Origin: Paraphaeosphaeria minitans | Lineage: Eukaryota > Ascomycota > Dothideomycetes > Pleosporales > Didymosphaeriaceae | Direction of reading: 5' to 3' | NCBI GenBank assembly: GCA_015832175.1 | Contig: WJXW01000004.1 | Coordinates: forward strand, 1,984,001-2,048,000 | Length of the DNA stretch: 64,000 bases | Shown here: one piece after another, positions 31,510-43,008 of the stretch | Numbering within the stretch: position 1 is the first letter of the stretch | Layout: each line of letters opens with the position of its first letter | The notes under the pieces: model-generated | The model's input: the letters and a program-made list of their open reading frames with translations, nothing else | Databases searched by the model: none | What the model was told of the DNA's origin: nothing | Program-made: the position numbers and the translations under genes

Positions 31510-33021
31510 CTACACCCAGCCAACTCGTCTTCCCAGAATACTTGTTCCACCCAGCAGGGCAGTAATCCCCGTGAACACAATCAACGTCCCATATCCGCTT
31601 CCATACGCAAAGCCCGCGCTACCCTTCCACGGCAGACCTCGGATCAATACCTCGCTCAGTGGTCCGCTCGCCACATTTCCAATGCCTCTGCCGGCAGCCA
31701 GGCAGGCAAAGACAATGCTGGGATCAGCCGTCTGTCTCTTCTTGGTCACATCGCGCATGATGCCGGGCCACGCGCTAGTAAAGCTACCAGCAAAGAAGCC
31801 GTAGATGAGGCAAAAGACGTAGAGAGGCGCAAGGGACATGGAGAAGCCCCAGACGATGAAGACGGAGATGGTGGTTCCGACGGTCGAGATGAGGAGGCAG
31901 GTGGTCACATGCCACTTGTCGACGATGGACCCCATTGCGACGCAGCCAAAGACCGAAGCCACGTTGAAGAGGATGACGGTCAGCGCACTAAGCGTGCCCG
32001 GCGCTCCGATGCTGCGCGCATAGGTGGGCAGGTAGATCGAGGGGAGGAAGAACCCGAGGGCCTCGATGGTGTTGCACGCCTGATGGATCGTGAAGGTCGA
32101 CGTCTTGAGAAACGAGAAATCGATCTTGCGCGCTCGTTGCTTTGGGGCGATCGGGATTCGGGGCTTGACGAAATAGAGCAGAGGCGCGGTCAGCACGAAG
32201 AGGCAGATGGCCCACACGCGCAAGGCCGTGCGGAAGCCGTAATCGCGCAGCATCCATTCCATGACGAGAGGAAGGATGACGCCCGCCAGGCCGGTGCCTG
32301 CCCACATGATTCCATATGCGAGACCCTTGCGCTTATGGAACCACTCGTCCATGTACAAAATGCATGGCGAATAGGTGAAGCTGCCACCGATGGCGTAGAT
32401 GACGCCTTGCGAGGCGATGAGCTCTCCCGTGTTATTCGACAGCGAGCTTAGTGCCAAAGCGAGACACATGACGAACAGCCCGCCATATGTTGCCCAGCGC
32501 TGGTAACTCGGCCACATCTTCAGTAGCGAGAATACCACAACCAGATCCAGATACATGATGCCCTAGACTTTAGTCAGCGCAATCCTTCTATGCAATATCG
32601 CGCCGAATGCTAGGGCACTCTTGTGGTTCAGAGCATCGCGACCCTTGAGCGTAAGGTGTACGGCGGGCCAACTCACCATCGCGCATGTGCCGATCACGGC
32701 AATATTAGCACTCCCCACGAACGGCTCATGAGTCGAATAGTAGTCCTGGAAAACGCCAAACGAGAAGGGGAATCCTGCGGGGCGTTAGCGAAATCTGACT
32801 CGTTATCCGGAAATCGTATACACGTTGCTGCATATATAGCTGCAGCAAGCATGGATACGTCACAAAGCAGACTCACCCCAGACCAGCGCCTCGATCACGA
32901 ACGAGGCAGCCAAAAAGAGCCATGCATCTTTCCCGCCATCCACAGGCGGCAATTGCTGCGCAAGTTGCTCGCCACGGTCCTCGAGCTCGAACTCGGACGA
33001 CGCCGGGGTTGTGTCAGCCAT
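31510..33021 (-). CDS. MFS transporter, monocarboxylate-transporter type
   Basis: CDS complement(join(31510..32562, 32677..32774, 32877..33021)), 431 residues. Introns of 114 and 102 nt (GTGAGT donors) restore ALVWG-FPFSFGVFQDYYSTHEPF and GTCAM-GIMYLDLVVVF. The 40-residue acidic N-terminus (MADTTPASSEFELEDRG) is followed by 12 predicted membrane helices. FPFSFGVFQDYY, WAGTGLAGVILPLVMEWML, IYLPTYARSIGA and GIGNVASGPLSEVL are characteristic of fungal MCT-like carriers, which move monocarboxylates or export secondary metabolites at the plasma membrane. Its position in the block, divergent from the aminotransferase gene, suggests it moves the pathway product or its precursor. Confidence 0.9.
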
Positions 33022-33609
33022 GATCAAGTTGAGTTTTGCGTATGCAGCGTGCAGATGCAGATGCAGATGCACGAGGGATATCGCAGGCACACACAACTTA
33101 GATTGAGGGTGTCGTGTCCACGTTGCGTGCGCCCGTTTGTACGGTGAGGACCAGCGTCTTTTGAACTGGGGTGCTCGCCCCCACGCTAGTCCCGAGACGT
33201 GATAGACAAAGCACTCGATGACTTTTGTGGGCCACCCCCGCGAATTCGCAATGATGGCCGTCGGAAAAGACGGGGGGACAGTGCGGTGCGCAAGATCAAC
33301 ACGCCGGCATCCTGTGAATGGTATGTATACGCACTCAGCCCCGAAGATTACACATGTGGCTGTCTCCTGTACCCTAATGTTTGATCCTTCGGCATTCTCG
33401 GAACGACTTGGAAATACAACCACCTTGTACTCAGCCTGAATCTGTCTCCATGAGCCTTAGTAGCATGCGGACCGTCGGACCGCTCGCTAGGGAACGCACC
33501 TGCGGACCGCTCATTTGTATCCGCACTACTCCAACCGTGTATCGCGCTATCACCACGACTATAATGCCCAAATGGAAGACGCCATGGTTCGTGGAAGAAC
33601 AGCTAAGTC
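33022..33609. promoter_or_regulatory. Divergent promoter, MFS carrier / aminotransferase
   Basis: 588 bases between two divergent start codons inside the block. A hexamer-like repeat CAGATG(C) occurs at about 33052-33070 just upstream of the carrier. CGG-bearing stretches (ACCGTCGGACCG at 33471-33482, GCGGACCG near 33503) form partial inverted repeats that would suit a Zn2Cys6 dimer. This is suggestive only. Confidence 0.4.
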
Positions 33610-35032
33610 ATGGCGCCAGGAATCGTCTCACCGCAGCGCTCGTTCGAGCACGAACGCGCATCCTCAGGTCCAGCCGGGCTCGATGCATCCAAACTGCGCG
33701 TCACCAAGACGTTACACCCAACGAAGCTGCCGCCGGCCGAAGACCTGACGTTTGGCAGTCACCACACAGGTGAGATGGCCTGACGAGAACCACGCAAACG
33801 AGTGGGTCAGAGGATGCTCATGATTCGTGCAGACCACATTCTCCAAGTCCAGTGGACCTCAGAACACGGCTGGCAAACGCCCCAGATCGCACCGTACCAG
33901 CACTTGTCCCTCGATCCTGCAGCCGCCGTTCTCCATTATGGCTTTGAGTGTTTCGAAGGCATGAAAGCGTACAGGGATGTCTGGGGTAGCGTCAGATTGT
34001 TCAGGCCCGAGATCAATCTTGACCGCCTCAACCGCTCAGCTGCGCGGATCGCGCTGCCAACATTCGATGCTGACGAGCTCCTCAAGCTCATTGCTCGCTT
34101 CGTACAGCTAGAGGAGCGTTTCATATACGGGTAAGCGACTGGGTCGGTCTGCGTCCGAAATCGGCAAGAAAGCCTAACCGTGCTGTCGCAGAAAATCGGG
34201 GTACTCGCTCTACATCCGCCCGGTCATCATCGCGACCAATTCTAATCTGGGTGTCGCTGCCCCCACATCTGCCCTACTATACTGCATTGCATGTCCTGTC
34301 GGTCCCTATTTTCCCGCAGGGTTCAAGGCTATCAACTTGGAAGCTACGAACAGCGTTGTGGCGACGAGAGCTTGGCCAGGAGGGGCTGGAAACCATAAGA
34401 TTGGAGGCAACTATGCACCGTGTACGTATCTCCTCGGCCCAGTCCGACCAGGCTTAATGATGGGAGGTACCTCGATATAACTGGGGGCGAGACCCGAACT
34501 CTGTGACGCATGCTGATTCCTGCCTTGTATAGGTATCGCTCCGGAGAAAGCAGCGAAAGCGCGGGGGTTCCAGCAGCTTCTATGGCTATTTGGCGACGAT
34601 GACCGTATCACGGAGGCCGGTACCATGAACCTCTTTATAGTGTTGCGGACTGAGCAAGAAAGATGCTTTGAGCTGATTACGCCGCCGTTGGATGGTATGA
34701 TATTACCTGGCGTAACACGGGATTGTGTCTTAAGCTTGGCCAGAGAAAGGCTTGCGCCCTTGGGATGGACCATTAGTGAGCGCGAAATATGCATGTCAGA
34801 AGTGGTGGACGCAGCAGGGGTGGGAAAGCTGGTCGAGGTGTTCGGAACAGGGACAGCCGCTGTCGTCAGCCCTATCCGCTCGATCAAGTATCGGGATACC
34901 CTAGTGCAATGCGGGCTGTCCCGCCATCAAAGCGCGAGAGCGATTACGACGCTTTTCAAAGAGTGGATTGAGGCCAGGCAATACGCCGTTGAAGAGCACC
35001 CTTGGAGCGTTCCGGTCAGTCAAATCAAGTAG
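33610..35032 (+). CDS. Branched-chain aminotransferase (PLP fold type IV)
   Basis: CDS join(33610..33769, 33833..34130, 34192..34421, 34533..35032), 395 residues; four exons and three GT-AG introns (63, 61 and 111 nt) close to one frame. The N-terminal exon gives LDASKLRVT and [18 protein letters not shown] as in fungal BCATs. Motifs: [43 protein letters not shown] (Lys that binds PLP), [12 protein letters not shown], and [16 protein letters not shown]. It interconverts branched-chain 2-keto acids and amino acids. There is no clear mitochondrial presequence. It lies beside the regulator and between both isopropylmalate enzymes, so it may install the amino group on a chain-extended keto acid. 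HC-toxin and AM-toxin clusters are known to carry comparable aminotransferases. Confidence 0.93.
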
Positions 35033-35630
35033 AATAGTCAAAGCAGGATCGAGGGCGGCACTCACATGGGTTTGGCCCCCCAAGAAACCAATTCAGGGAC
35101 TAGGTGCAATTCTTGACAGCCAGAAGAGTGTTCTTGTGTGCGGACCCTGCCCTGATTAAGCTCGAAAAAACGTGCCAATGGGATGCATGGTGCTCTCCAC
35201 ACAAGTGGGACTGCTCCTTGGGGGAGGCTATGCCTACACCTTGGCATGCTGATTGTGGGAGCCTACGACCAGGTCTGAACGAGCATCGCCTGCGTGCGCC
35301 AGAGTTGTGAGAATTTGATTGAGGCCTTCCCCAAGCGGAATGGTTCCATTTACGCAGACCCGAAAGACGCTCTGATTGGTCCACAACGATCATCGCAGCA
35401 TGCCGAACTCTTGGTTACATCTTACGTGGTGCACACAAAGACTATGATGGTCCAATCGTACTGCTTGTTGATGTCATATCGCTTCTCTTCCCTATTCAGC
35501 TGTGTCTGAGCGTGCAGGCGCTCGGTGTCTGGGTGTCGCCACAGAGTACCTGGTTCTCCCCAAAGGGCGCGCAGGATGCCCTTGGATCTGAATCATCAGG
35601 CGGCCATTGCACTCACAAAACCTTCAACTC
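35033..35630. other. Intergenic region upstream of the Zn2Cys6 regulator
   Basis: 598 bases between two plus-strand genes, presumably the regulator's promoter. No gene is seen. ORFs crossing it in other frames lack motifs. Confidence 0.4.
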
Positions 35631-38283
35631 ATGGAGTCGAGCGGATATCGGAAAATCACACGCCGTAAAGGTGCATGTGTCAATTGTCGGCAGAGGAAAG
35701 TACGATGTAAGGGGGGCGGCACAGCTTGATTGTTTCGTTGCGTGATTGGTTATGCTGATGGTTGCAGGCGACGGAGCAGCAACGTGCTCGCAGTGCCTTG
35801 TGAGCTTTCCTGTGGCGTTTATGCTGTTATTCGGAGCGACTAACATTGGATGGTGTAGAAGCTGAATTTGCAATGCGGCTACAGCAACAATACGTCCAAC
35901 CGAAATGAGAGACCTCGTCGGAACACGCCTGAGATAAGAGGCGAAAGAAGTCAGGAATCCCACATGGATGTGAACATTGGCCTGCCGCAAAACATCGACG
36001 ACTTCATAGTTAGTTCTAGTCAGACTATCAATGGGGCTGATGTGGGCAGCTTTTTCTTGGACTCGACGCTGTAAGCCTATCCAGTGCAAGAGTTGCACCT
36101 TGTCTAACGCATATAGCAGCAACACGAGCCTGTCGTTCCCAACTCCTGCTATCGAGGCTATCGGTCCGCAGGTTTTGACACCAGACGTTAGCGACGGCGT
36201 CTCTCCCTGGGCGAGCGGCGCCGCATCCGCATTATGCGATGAAGATCACCCGCTGGATCATAGCATAGACCTAGTTGATGGTTTGCATCAGAAAAATAGG
36301 GTGTGGCCCGAAGAGCTGTACAGTACGTGCAATACCGATCCTGCTGTTGCCATCTTGCTAATGTTTGAGAGAGGACTTCTCGTCATTCGCTGTTGTTCGC
36401 TTCATCGGTCGGTCAGCGGGCGACCTGCATGCCTCAGGTAGGGATGAGGATCTTCAACACAGCATATGTAACAAGGTTCGTGGGCCCACGAGAGTGGATG
36501 ATCCACACAAGGGACAGACAAAAGTACCACTGCCGTCTTATGCACAGCCGGAGATTTTGCAGTTCATCGATTGTAAGATCGCCCTGAGATGCGACTCCCG
36601 CAATCCGCTAATCTGAGCTGGTAGTGTTCTTCCAGGAACATTACAGGTATACGCACATGTCTTCCAAGCTTCGAAAAACCCTGTTTTAACACCTGCAGCT
36701 ACCCGATCTTTGTCAGCAGACAGCTTGTTGTGGAGGTTCTGATGGAAGCCATGCGGTCGGCTACTCAAACAGATCCGAGCGCACTGATACTATTGAATTC
36801 GGTTCTTGCGATCGGCTGTCGAGAGGCTTTGCGCAAGCATCGGATGAACTCTGAGAAGACGTCCCCGGTACCTCACATGCGTCCGCTACAATATTTCCAA
36901 TGCGCATTGGAACGCCGCGCGGAGCTCTCGAACGGCCCGCCAACGGTGCTGAAGCTACAGGTACGCACAACCTTCCGCCATCAGAGCCGCTGCGTACTCA
37001 TGTCTTGATTTAGGCTCTCGTTTCCATGGTAGGTGTCTCAAACAAGTAGTAAGAAGCGATCTGATTTGGCCTAGATTGTATTCGTGCATCGTGGTCACGA
37101 TGCAGCTTTAACAAAATCTTTACTATCGCTAGCAATCAGCATGATCTCCGATCTCAGCCTGACTACCCCAACGGCAGGCGGGATAACAACTGTCAACCCA
37201 GAAGAAATTGAGCGCATGTTTTGGCTTCTCTATTCCATCGAGAAACCACATGCGCTCCGGTTCGGCAGTCATTCCGTAAGTCTTAGCTGTTATGACCATC
37301 CCCAGTATGGGAATCTGACAAGGTTTTCAGGTAGTTGATGATGATCTGCTCGTATACCATGCGCCCTCGAAAAAACGATCAGGTCTCTTCACCCAAGGCG
37401 TGTCCGACTACTCCGGCTGGGAAATTGTGAAATACCGATACGCGCGCCTGTGTTCGGTGATTGTGAAAACTTTGTATAGCCACCTGTCCCTACGGATGAC
37501 GGCGGCTGAAGTATCCGCGGCAATCGAGAAACTGACCGGTATGCTTGAGTCTTGGAGGTTGTCGATACCGGCTGCGTATCGCCCCGACCGGGATCGAGAC
37601 GGCCCAGAATGTCACGAGCATGCCGGGGACGCGATCATTAGGTCGGATATATCCCTCAAATATGCAGAAGTATCTCTCGCCATACATCGATGGGTACTTG
37701 CTACAAGCGATTGTCCTCCGGAACTGGTAAAGGCTCGCATTTCAAGCAAATATCAGTGTGCAGCGATAGCAAAACGAGTCCTTGGGGCAGCGCATTCATG
37801 TCGTACGGACTCCGGATCAGACTGGTAGGTTACTCTTTGCCTTCAAATCTCCTGCCATTTGCGGTCGATTCGTGATCTGGCTGATTGTGTACTAGGCCTG
37901 TTGTTATGCTTCCGGCCTTATCTGCCGTGGTTTTGTATATCCTCATGAAGAGGGGTGACGAAGGAGAAGATTGTTTGCCATACCTCGGCATAGCATCGGG
38001 ATTCTTTGGCAAGCTGTGTGTGAAGGCCGAAACCGACGCGAATCTGTTTGCGGAGGTGAGCGAGCTGTTTCTAGCAGCGCATCCAAAAACACTGGGTCAG
38101 TATCAAACACCACCAGAGTCGATGCGAGGTTCTATCGAAGATGATCCGTTGAGGTTGCAAATGGGCCACAGGGGAGTATGTGAGACAACAACAGGCGAGC
38201 TTGGCTGCTTCGATTTTCCTCAGGATATTGCCGAGAGTATATTCAACATTACCACTTTAGACGACATGATAATCCCAACGTAA
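35631..38283 (+). CDS. Zn2Cys6 transcription factor, probable block regulator
   Basis: CDS join(35631..35706, 35768..35799, 35859..36070, 36117..36322, 36372..36572, 36625..36646, 36699..36960, 37014..37028, 37075..37275, 37331..37824, 37896..38283), 11 exons, 2109 nt, 702 residues and no stop. All ten introns are GT-AG. The binuclear cluster C16-x2-C19-x6-C26-x5-C32-x2-C35-x6-C42 (CVNCRQRKVRC then CSQCLKLNLQC) is split by two introns. The middle region (ILQFIDLFFQEHYSYPIF, LLNSVLAIGCREAL, MIVFVHRGHDAALTKSLLSLAISMISDL, IERMFWLLYSIEKPHALRFG) fits the fungal-specific TF domain. Exons of 15 and 22 nt are needed to keep the frame. It binds DNA in the nucleus; lying between the aminotransferase and the dehydratase, it likely controls the block (inference). 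Confidence 0.85.
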
Positions 38284-38358
38284 GCGAACCAAAGAAATAA
38301 AATCGTGTGGGGCATGTACGCTGCTTCATCGATACAAAATGTACCAGATCGAAAGTAC

Positions 38359-40904
38359 CTACCAGGCGAGAGTTTCTTTCTTGTGACAGTCCACCAATGG
38401 GTTGCCCTGACCGGTCACTAATTGACGTCGTCGCACGTTCGTCTGTGGGTGCAAACCTTCTTCGTACCATGGTGACATTTGGCGTCTGAGCTCCTCATAC
38501 AGTTTGATCTGGGCGTAGAATGCAAGGGTTGCCTCGATTTCACCGATGCCGCTTAGTAACTCTTGCTTACGACGCTCCGGGATCTCAAATTGACCGATGT
38601 CGGCATTTTGATCGTTTTGCAAGGTTTGCTGTTCAAGATTGATCTTGACACTGTGTCCTACATTCGATTCGGTGACAATGCGTTCTACCACATCTGCATT
38701 CACCTGCGCTAGAAGCAGGCCGTTCTTGAAAGCATTATTGTAGAAGATGTCTGCGAAGCTGGGAGCAATTACACAACGGAAACCAAAGTCTTGCAATGCC
38801 CACACGGCGTGCTCCCGAGAGCTACCGCATCCGAAGTTGGGCCCTGTTGCCAGGAGGATCGACGCATTGCGAGACTCAGGGCGGTTCAAGAAAAAACTCG
38901 GCCTAGGGCTCCCGTCCGGGTTGTATCGAAGGTTTGAAAAAAGGGCATGGCCTAGGCCAGTGCGCCCAGTGGTTGTACAAAACTGCTTAGGAAAGATGGC
39001 ATCCGTGTCGATGTTTGCTCGCTTGATGATGGCTACAGATCCATTGATATTATCTTCGAAACGAGAGTTATTGGTAGCTGGTTGTGCTACCTGTTCAACT
39101 GCCTGCTTTGGATGCTCACATCCAGATACTGAAGAGCTTCGTCCTCCAGCACGCTGACCGTAGTAACCTGGATAAGCCTGATCCATGCTGTCACCGTGTT
39201 CTGTTACGGGCTTTTTGACGGCTGTCCATACGCGTTTGACTTTGGTTGGCGTTCCAGAGTACTCCGACGAGGATATGAGCGAGGACTGCGAGGAACTGTC
39301 CTCGGACAGTGTTTCACTATCACTTGAGTACGCAGCATCGACATCGACATCGACATCGACGTGCTGTGAGCGTGACGCAGGCTCAGCGAGTTTTGTAATC
39401 TGAGAAGCTGCCGCCAGTGTGCCTTTGATTGCAGTGGCAGCGGCAACAACCGGGGAAACCAGGTGCGTTCTGCCGGCTGTTCCTTGCCGACTTTCGAAAT
39501 TGCGATTGCTTGTACTTGCGCATCGCTCTGTCGGTGCAAGAGAGTCTTCATTCAAGCCCACACACATGCTACACCCGGCCTCCCTCCAATGGAAGCCAGC
39601 TCGCTTGAAGATTATGTCAATCCCTTCATCCTCGGCAGCACGCTTGACGAGGCCCGATCCAGGCACGGCAAGGGCTAGCTTGACGTTGGGTGCGACGGTG
39701 TGCCCTCTCAAGATCTGAGCAGCCGCGCGGAAGTCTTCTATGCGGGCGTTGGTGCAAGATCCGATGAACACCTTATCCACCGCTATGTCTGCTACCTTCA
39801 TTCCGGGGGTAAGACCCATATAAGCCAGAGCTAGGCGGCAGCTCTCCTTTTTCACTGGATCCGAAAAGTCACTGGGAGCGGGCACCACACCGTTAATTGG
39901 GATAACCTGTTCCGGTGAGGTCCCCCAGGTAATCGTGGGCGTTACGTCGTTGGCATTGATTTCTACGACTTTGTCGAAGAGAGCACCTGCCTCAGTCCGG
40001 AGAGTCTTCCAGTAGGCTTCCGCCATGTCCCAGGTTTCACGCGGCGCCATCTCGCGCCGCTTGACGTAAGCGAAGGTTTCCTCGTCTGGGGCGATGAGTC
40101 CAGCTCTTGCACCGGCTTCGATTGACATGTTACAAAGTGACATGCGACTTTCCATAGTGAGGTCTTCGATCACAGGCCCACTGAACTCAATTACCGTGCC
40201 AGTCCCACCAGCCGTCCCTAGTTCGCGTTAGATTATCCTTGATCAGTGCTTCCAAGTATGTCCGAAAACGGCTTACCAATTGAGCCGATTATGTATAGCA
40301 TAAGGTCTTTTGACGTCACACCGTCCGCGAGACGCCCGCGAACTACCACATTCATGTTACGACTCTTCACGGCCACGAGAGTCTGCGTGGCCAGGACGTG
40401 CTCCACTTCGCTGGTGCCAATTCCGTGAGCGAGGGCACCAAAAGCTCCATGGGTACTGGTATGGCTGTCACCACAGACAATTGTATTTCCAGGGAGGGTG
40501 AAGCCTAGCTCTGGTCCAATAACATGAACGATACCCTGCCTCTTCGACCGAAGACCGAAGTAGGGGATATGGTGGCGCTTGACGTTGCGCTCTAATTTCT
40601 GGACCTGGATGCGCGAGTCCTCTCGGGTAAGGTACGTTGATGCCTTGACGCCTCGGGGACGTTCTGATGTCGGCACATTGTGGTCGGATGTCGCAAGAGT
40701 AAGCTCGGGACGCCTCACAGAGCGACCTTTTTTGTCAAGCCCTTCGAAGGCCTGTGGCGAAGTGACTTCATGAATGAGGTGGCGATCGATGTAAAGTAGC
40801 ACTGTGCCATCCTCCCGTTCGGCCACAACGTGAGCGTCGAAGATCTTCTCGTAGAGCGTGCGAGGCCGAGCGACGGAATCCATAGCTGAGCTGCAGCGGT
40901 GCAT
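38359..40904 (-). CDS. 3-isopropylmalate dehydratase paralogue (fused LeuC-LeuD, aconitase family)
   Basis: CDS complement(join(38359..40217, 40277..40904)), 828 residues; the 59-nt intron restores [17 protein letters not shown]. The N-terminal LeuC part has [44 protein letters not shown] and the [4Fe-4S] ligands [12 protein letters not shown] and [10 protein letters not shown]. The C-terminal LeuD part has [62 protein letters not shown] linker of about 100 residues between them is Ser/acid-rich ([20 protein letters not shown]). It isomerises 2- to 3-isopropylmalate-type acids. The 3' end faces the regulator with only 75 bp between stops. No strong presequence is seen. Confidence 0.93.
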
Positions 40905-41572
40905 TCAAAATATCCTCAGGGGACGGAATTTCTGTGCTCTTCATACTGTTGCATCGGTTCACTCCTGTTGCCACGAAAGACAGCCCGGTCCGACGTGGAC
41001 GCACCGGACCGAACCCGCAGATCAACTCGCACCCACCACCGCATCTGGAAGGTGATCGTCTGTTGACCAAAGATTCCGGGAATGCGTCAGGGAGACTGGT
41101 TCTAGTTGTCTGTGTGCCCCGTTCGGATACATGATGTTATTTCAAAGTGAGGTGTAAGAGCGTGGATCGATTTAGGGTGGCGGAATGCCTGCATAGGCTA
41201 GGTAGGTACCTAGGTACCTACCTAGTGCGCACTGGGAGCGCCTGTGCCCCAGCGTGCCTTCCTACTCATCGAGCACTTGGCAGTAGGAACTGTGTGCGAA
41301 GGAATACGCACGTAAAGGCTGAATGCCGGAGCAGTGGTTCCCTTGCTCGTAATAGACATAATGAGATGGCAGCCCTTGAGAAGAACATACAGTGAGCGTT
41401 CTGTGGTTGGGGACCAGAAGAAGGAAACGCCAAGGCGCTAGGTAGGTGCACGCGCCCCACCAAGACCTCAGCCATTAACATGAGGCTATAGAGACGTACA
41501 CAATCAATATTATCGCGAGATTTTATAGAGTTGAGGTCCCTAGGACCTGTACATTGTTCCTATCTACTCCGA
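40905..41572. other. Intergenic region, right border of the metabolic block
   Basis: About 670 bases: dehydratase promoter plus the degenerate left flank of the pogo-like element. It contains a 28-bp perfect palindrome (41198-41225) built from ACCT/AGGT units. A left terminal inverted repeat matching the right one of the pogo element was looked for and not found. Confidence 0.45.
41198..41225. repeat. 28-bp perfect palindrome of AGGTACCT-type units
   Basis: The sequence from CTAGGTAGG to CCTACCTAG reads identically on both strands with centre CCTAGG. Similar ACCTAGGT/TAGG runs occur near 18512, 25660, 61987 and 62190, so this is a dispersed microsatellite-like motif rather than a unique operator. 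Confidence 0.75.
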
Positions 41573-42667
41573 TTATCGATATCTGCTTGGAGTTTTGATA
41601 ACCCGACCTCTGCGCGACTGTACCGCGGATACAGTAGGTGCAGCCCTATCCACCTGTACAGCTTCACCATGAGGCTGCTTTGAGGCCTTCGTATTACCTA
41701 TTCGGGCCGCTTTTGTACTATCTTGAAGTTGCTTTCGTGCCTCACGGGCCTGTTGATTAAGGTGGCGCTGAGTAGCCTGATTAGCTCTCTGCTTTGCGCG
41801 CGCATCTTGAGCAGCTCTACGAGCAGCACGCCTCTCCTGGAGTAGCCTTGCCTTAAGGGCCTTATTGGCCTGACGCGCCTCTGCCTGCTCACTTTTTTGA
41901 AGCTGTAATTGTTGTTCTGCGATATCTTTTTGGTGTTGACGATCGCGCGCACGCTGTACGCTGTGAGGTGACCGGAAAACAGCTCCACCACCGGTATGGT
42001 CCTCATCTGGCTGATCAAGAGGCAAAGGCCTACCTCGCTTTAGGCGGTTCTTCTTGATTGATAGGGCGTCTCGCAGTCCCTGGTTTTCTTGCTCTAGAAG
42101 CAGCTTCTGGGTGATGACGCGGTGTACTGTACGACTCAGCTTCCGGGCCTCTTCACCTCCGCCTGTATTGATCGCAGCGTCCAGCAACCTATCGAATTTT
42201 CCCCAGTCTGAATTACTGAGTACTGAGGCAGAGCTCTCTCGTGAATTTGACTCTGTTGGTTGGCGTTGATCAAAGATGAGGGAATCAGCGTTGTGGCGAT
42301 TGCTGTCGATGCCGACCGTCCTCCTAGATATCAAGGCGTTGGTGTTGCGCTGTATAAAGCGATCAACCCATGCAATTGAGACCGCTTTTCGAGCAATAGT
42401 AGACGCAAAGCTCTGTATCATCTGCCGTGTAGGTGGAAGGCCTTGTTCAGTAAGACGACCGATATACTGTAGAAGCTCTATTTCTTGTTGGTCGCTAAGA
42501 TTTCGTTGTTTTGCATAGCCTTCTTCACGCGACTGCGTGACGCGTCGGTACCTGCGACTCAACGTAGATCGATTAACACCATATTTTGTAGCAATATCTT
42601 GGTACGTAAAAGGTTCTCCTGGTTCGCGCGAAAGAATTGCTGTAATCGCCTTGTCAATTGGGTCCAT
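41573..42667 (-). mobile_element. Pogo-like transposase derivative without DDE domain
   Basis: A 364-codon frame from ATG 42667. Residues about 5-60 form a psq-type HTH (AITAILSREPGEPFTYQDIATKYGVNRSTLSRRYRRV), then a CENP-B-like region (LTEQGLPPTRQMIQSFASTIARKAVSIAWVDRFIQRN). In intact pogo/Fot transposases the DDE catalytic domain of about 200-300 residues follows; here the chain goes from GIDSNRHNADS straight to a polar linker and a Q/A/R-rich coiled coil (QANKALKARLLQERRAARRA). So the catalytic core is absent though the frame stays open, as in an internally deleted copy. Its right terminal repeat (42751-42775, CCGTCCCGACCCACTT followed by TA) lies 84 bp upstream of the ATG, a normal distance. 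The protein may still bind terminal repeats but cannot transpose by itself. Confidence 0.72.
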
Positions 42668-42750
42668 ATTGGTGGATATGCGACGCGTTGAAGTTGGTGT
42701 AGGGCGCGTGCACGAGCTGCCAAGCCGCGGTAAATAAACCATCGGTGTTT

Positions 42751-42775
42751 CCAAAAATTCCGTCCCGACCCACTT
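42751..42775 (-). repeat. Terminal inverted repeat of the pogo-like element (right end)
   Basis: Read on the minus strand from 42775 it starts AAGTGGGTCGGGACGG. The last 16 bases are an exact inverted copy of 43009-43024; similarity extends (about 6 of 9) toward the transposase, as expected if the outer end is near 42775. Confidence 0.6.
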
Positions 42776-43008
42776 TACCTGTCAGCAATTAGATAATGAT
42801 TCGCAACGAACATTTCCCCACCTACATAGCCTTTGTTAAACACCTCTAGAGCCTTGCGCACGCGTTTGCTGCAGGAATTTACTATAATGTATTCACAGCG
42901 CAAAAATAACTGGTAAGAACAGAGTGAATGTTCGTAAGAAACATTTCTTAGCTAACAAATTGTGTGTGGGAGAATGTTTGTTAAGAAGCTATTGGCTGGC
43001 GAGCGCCC

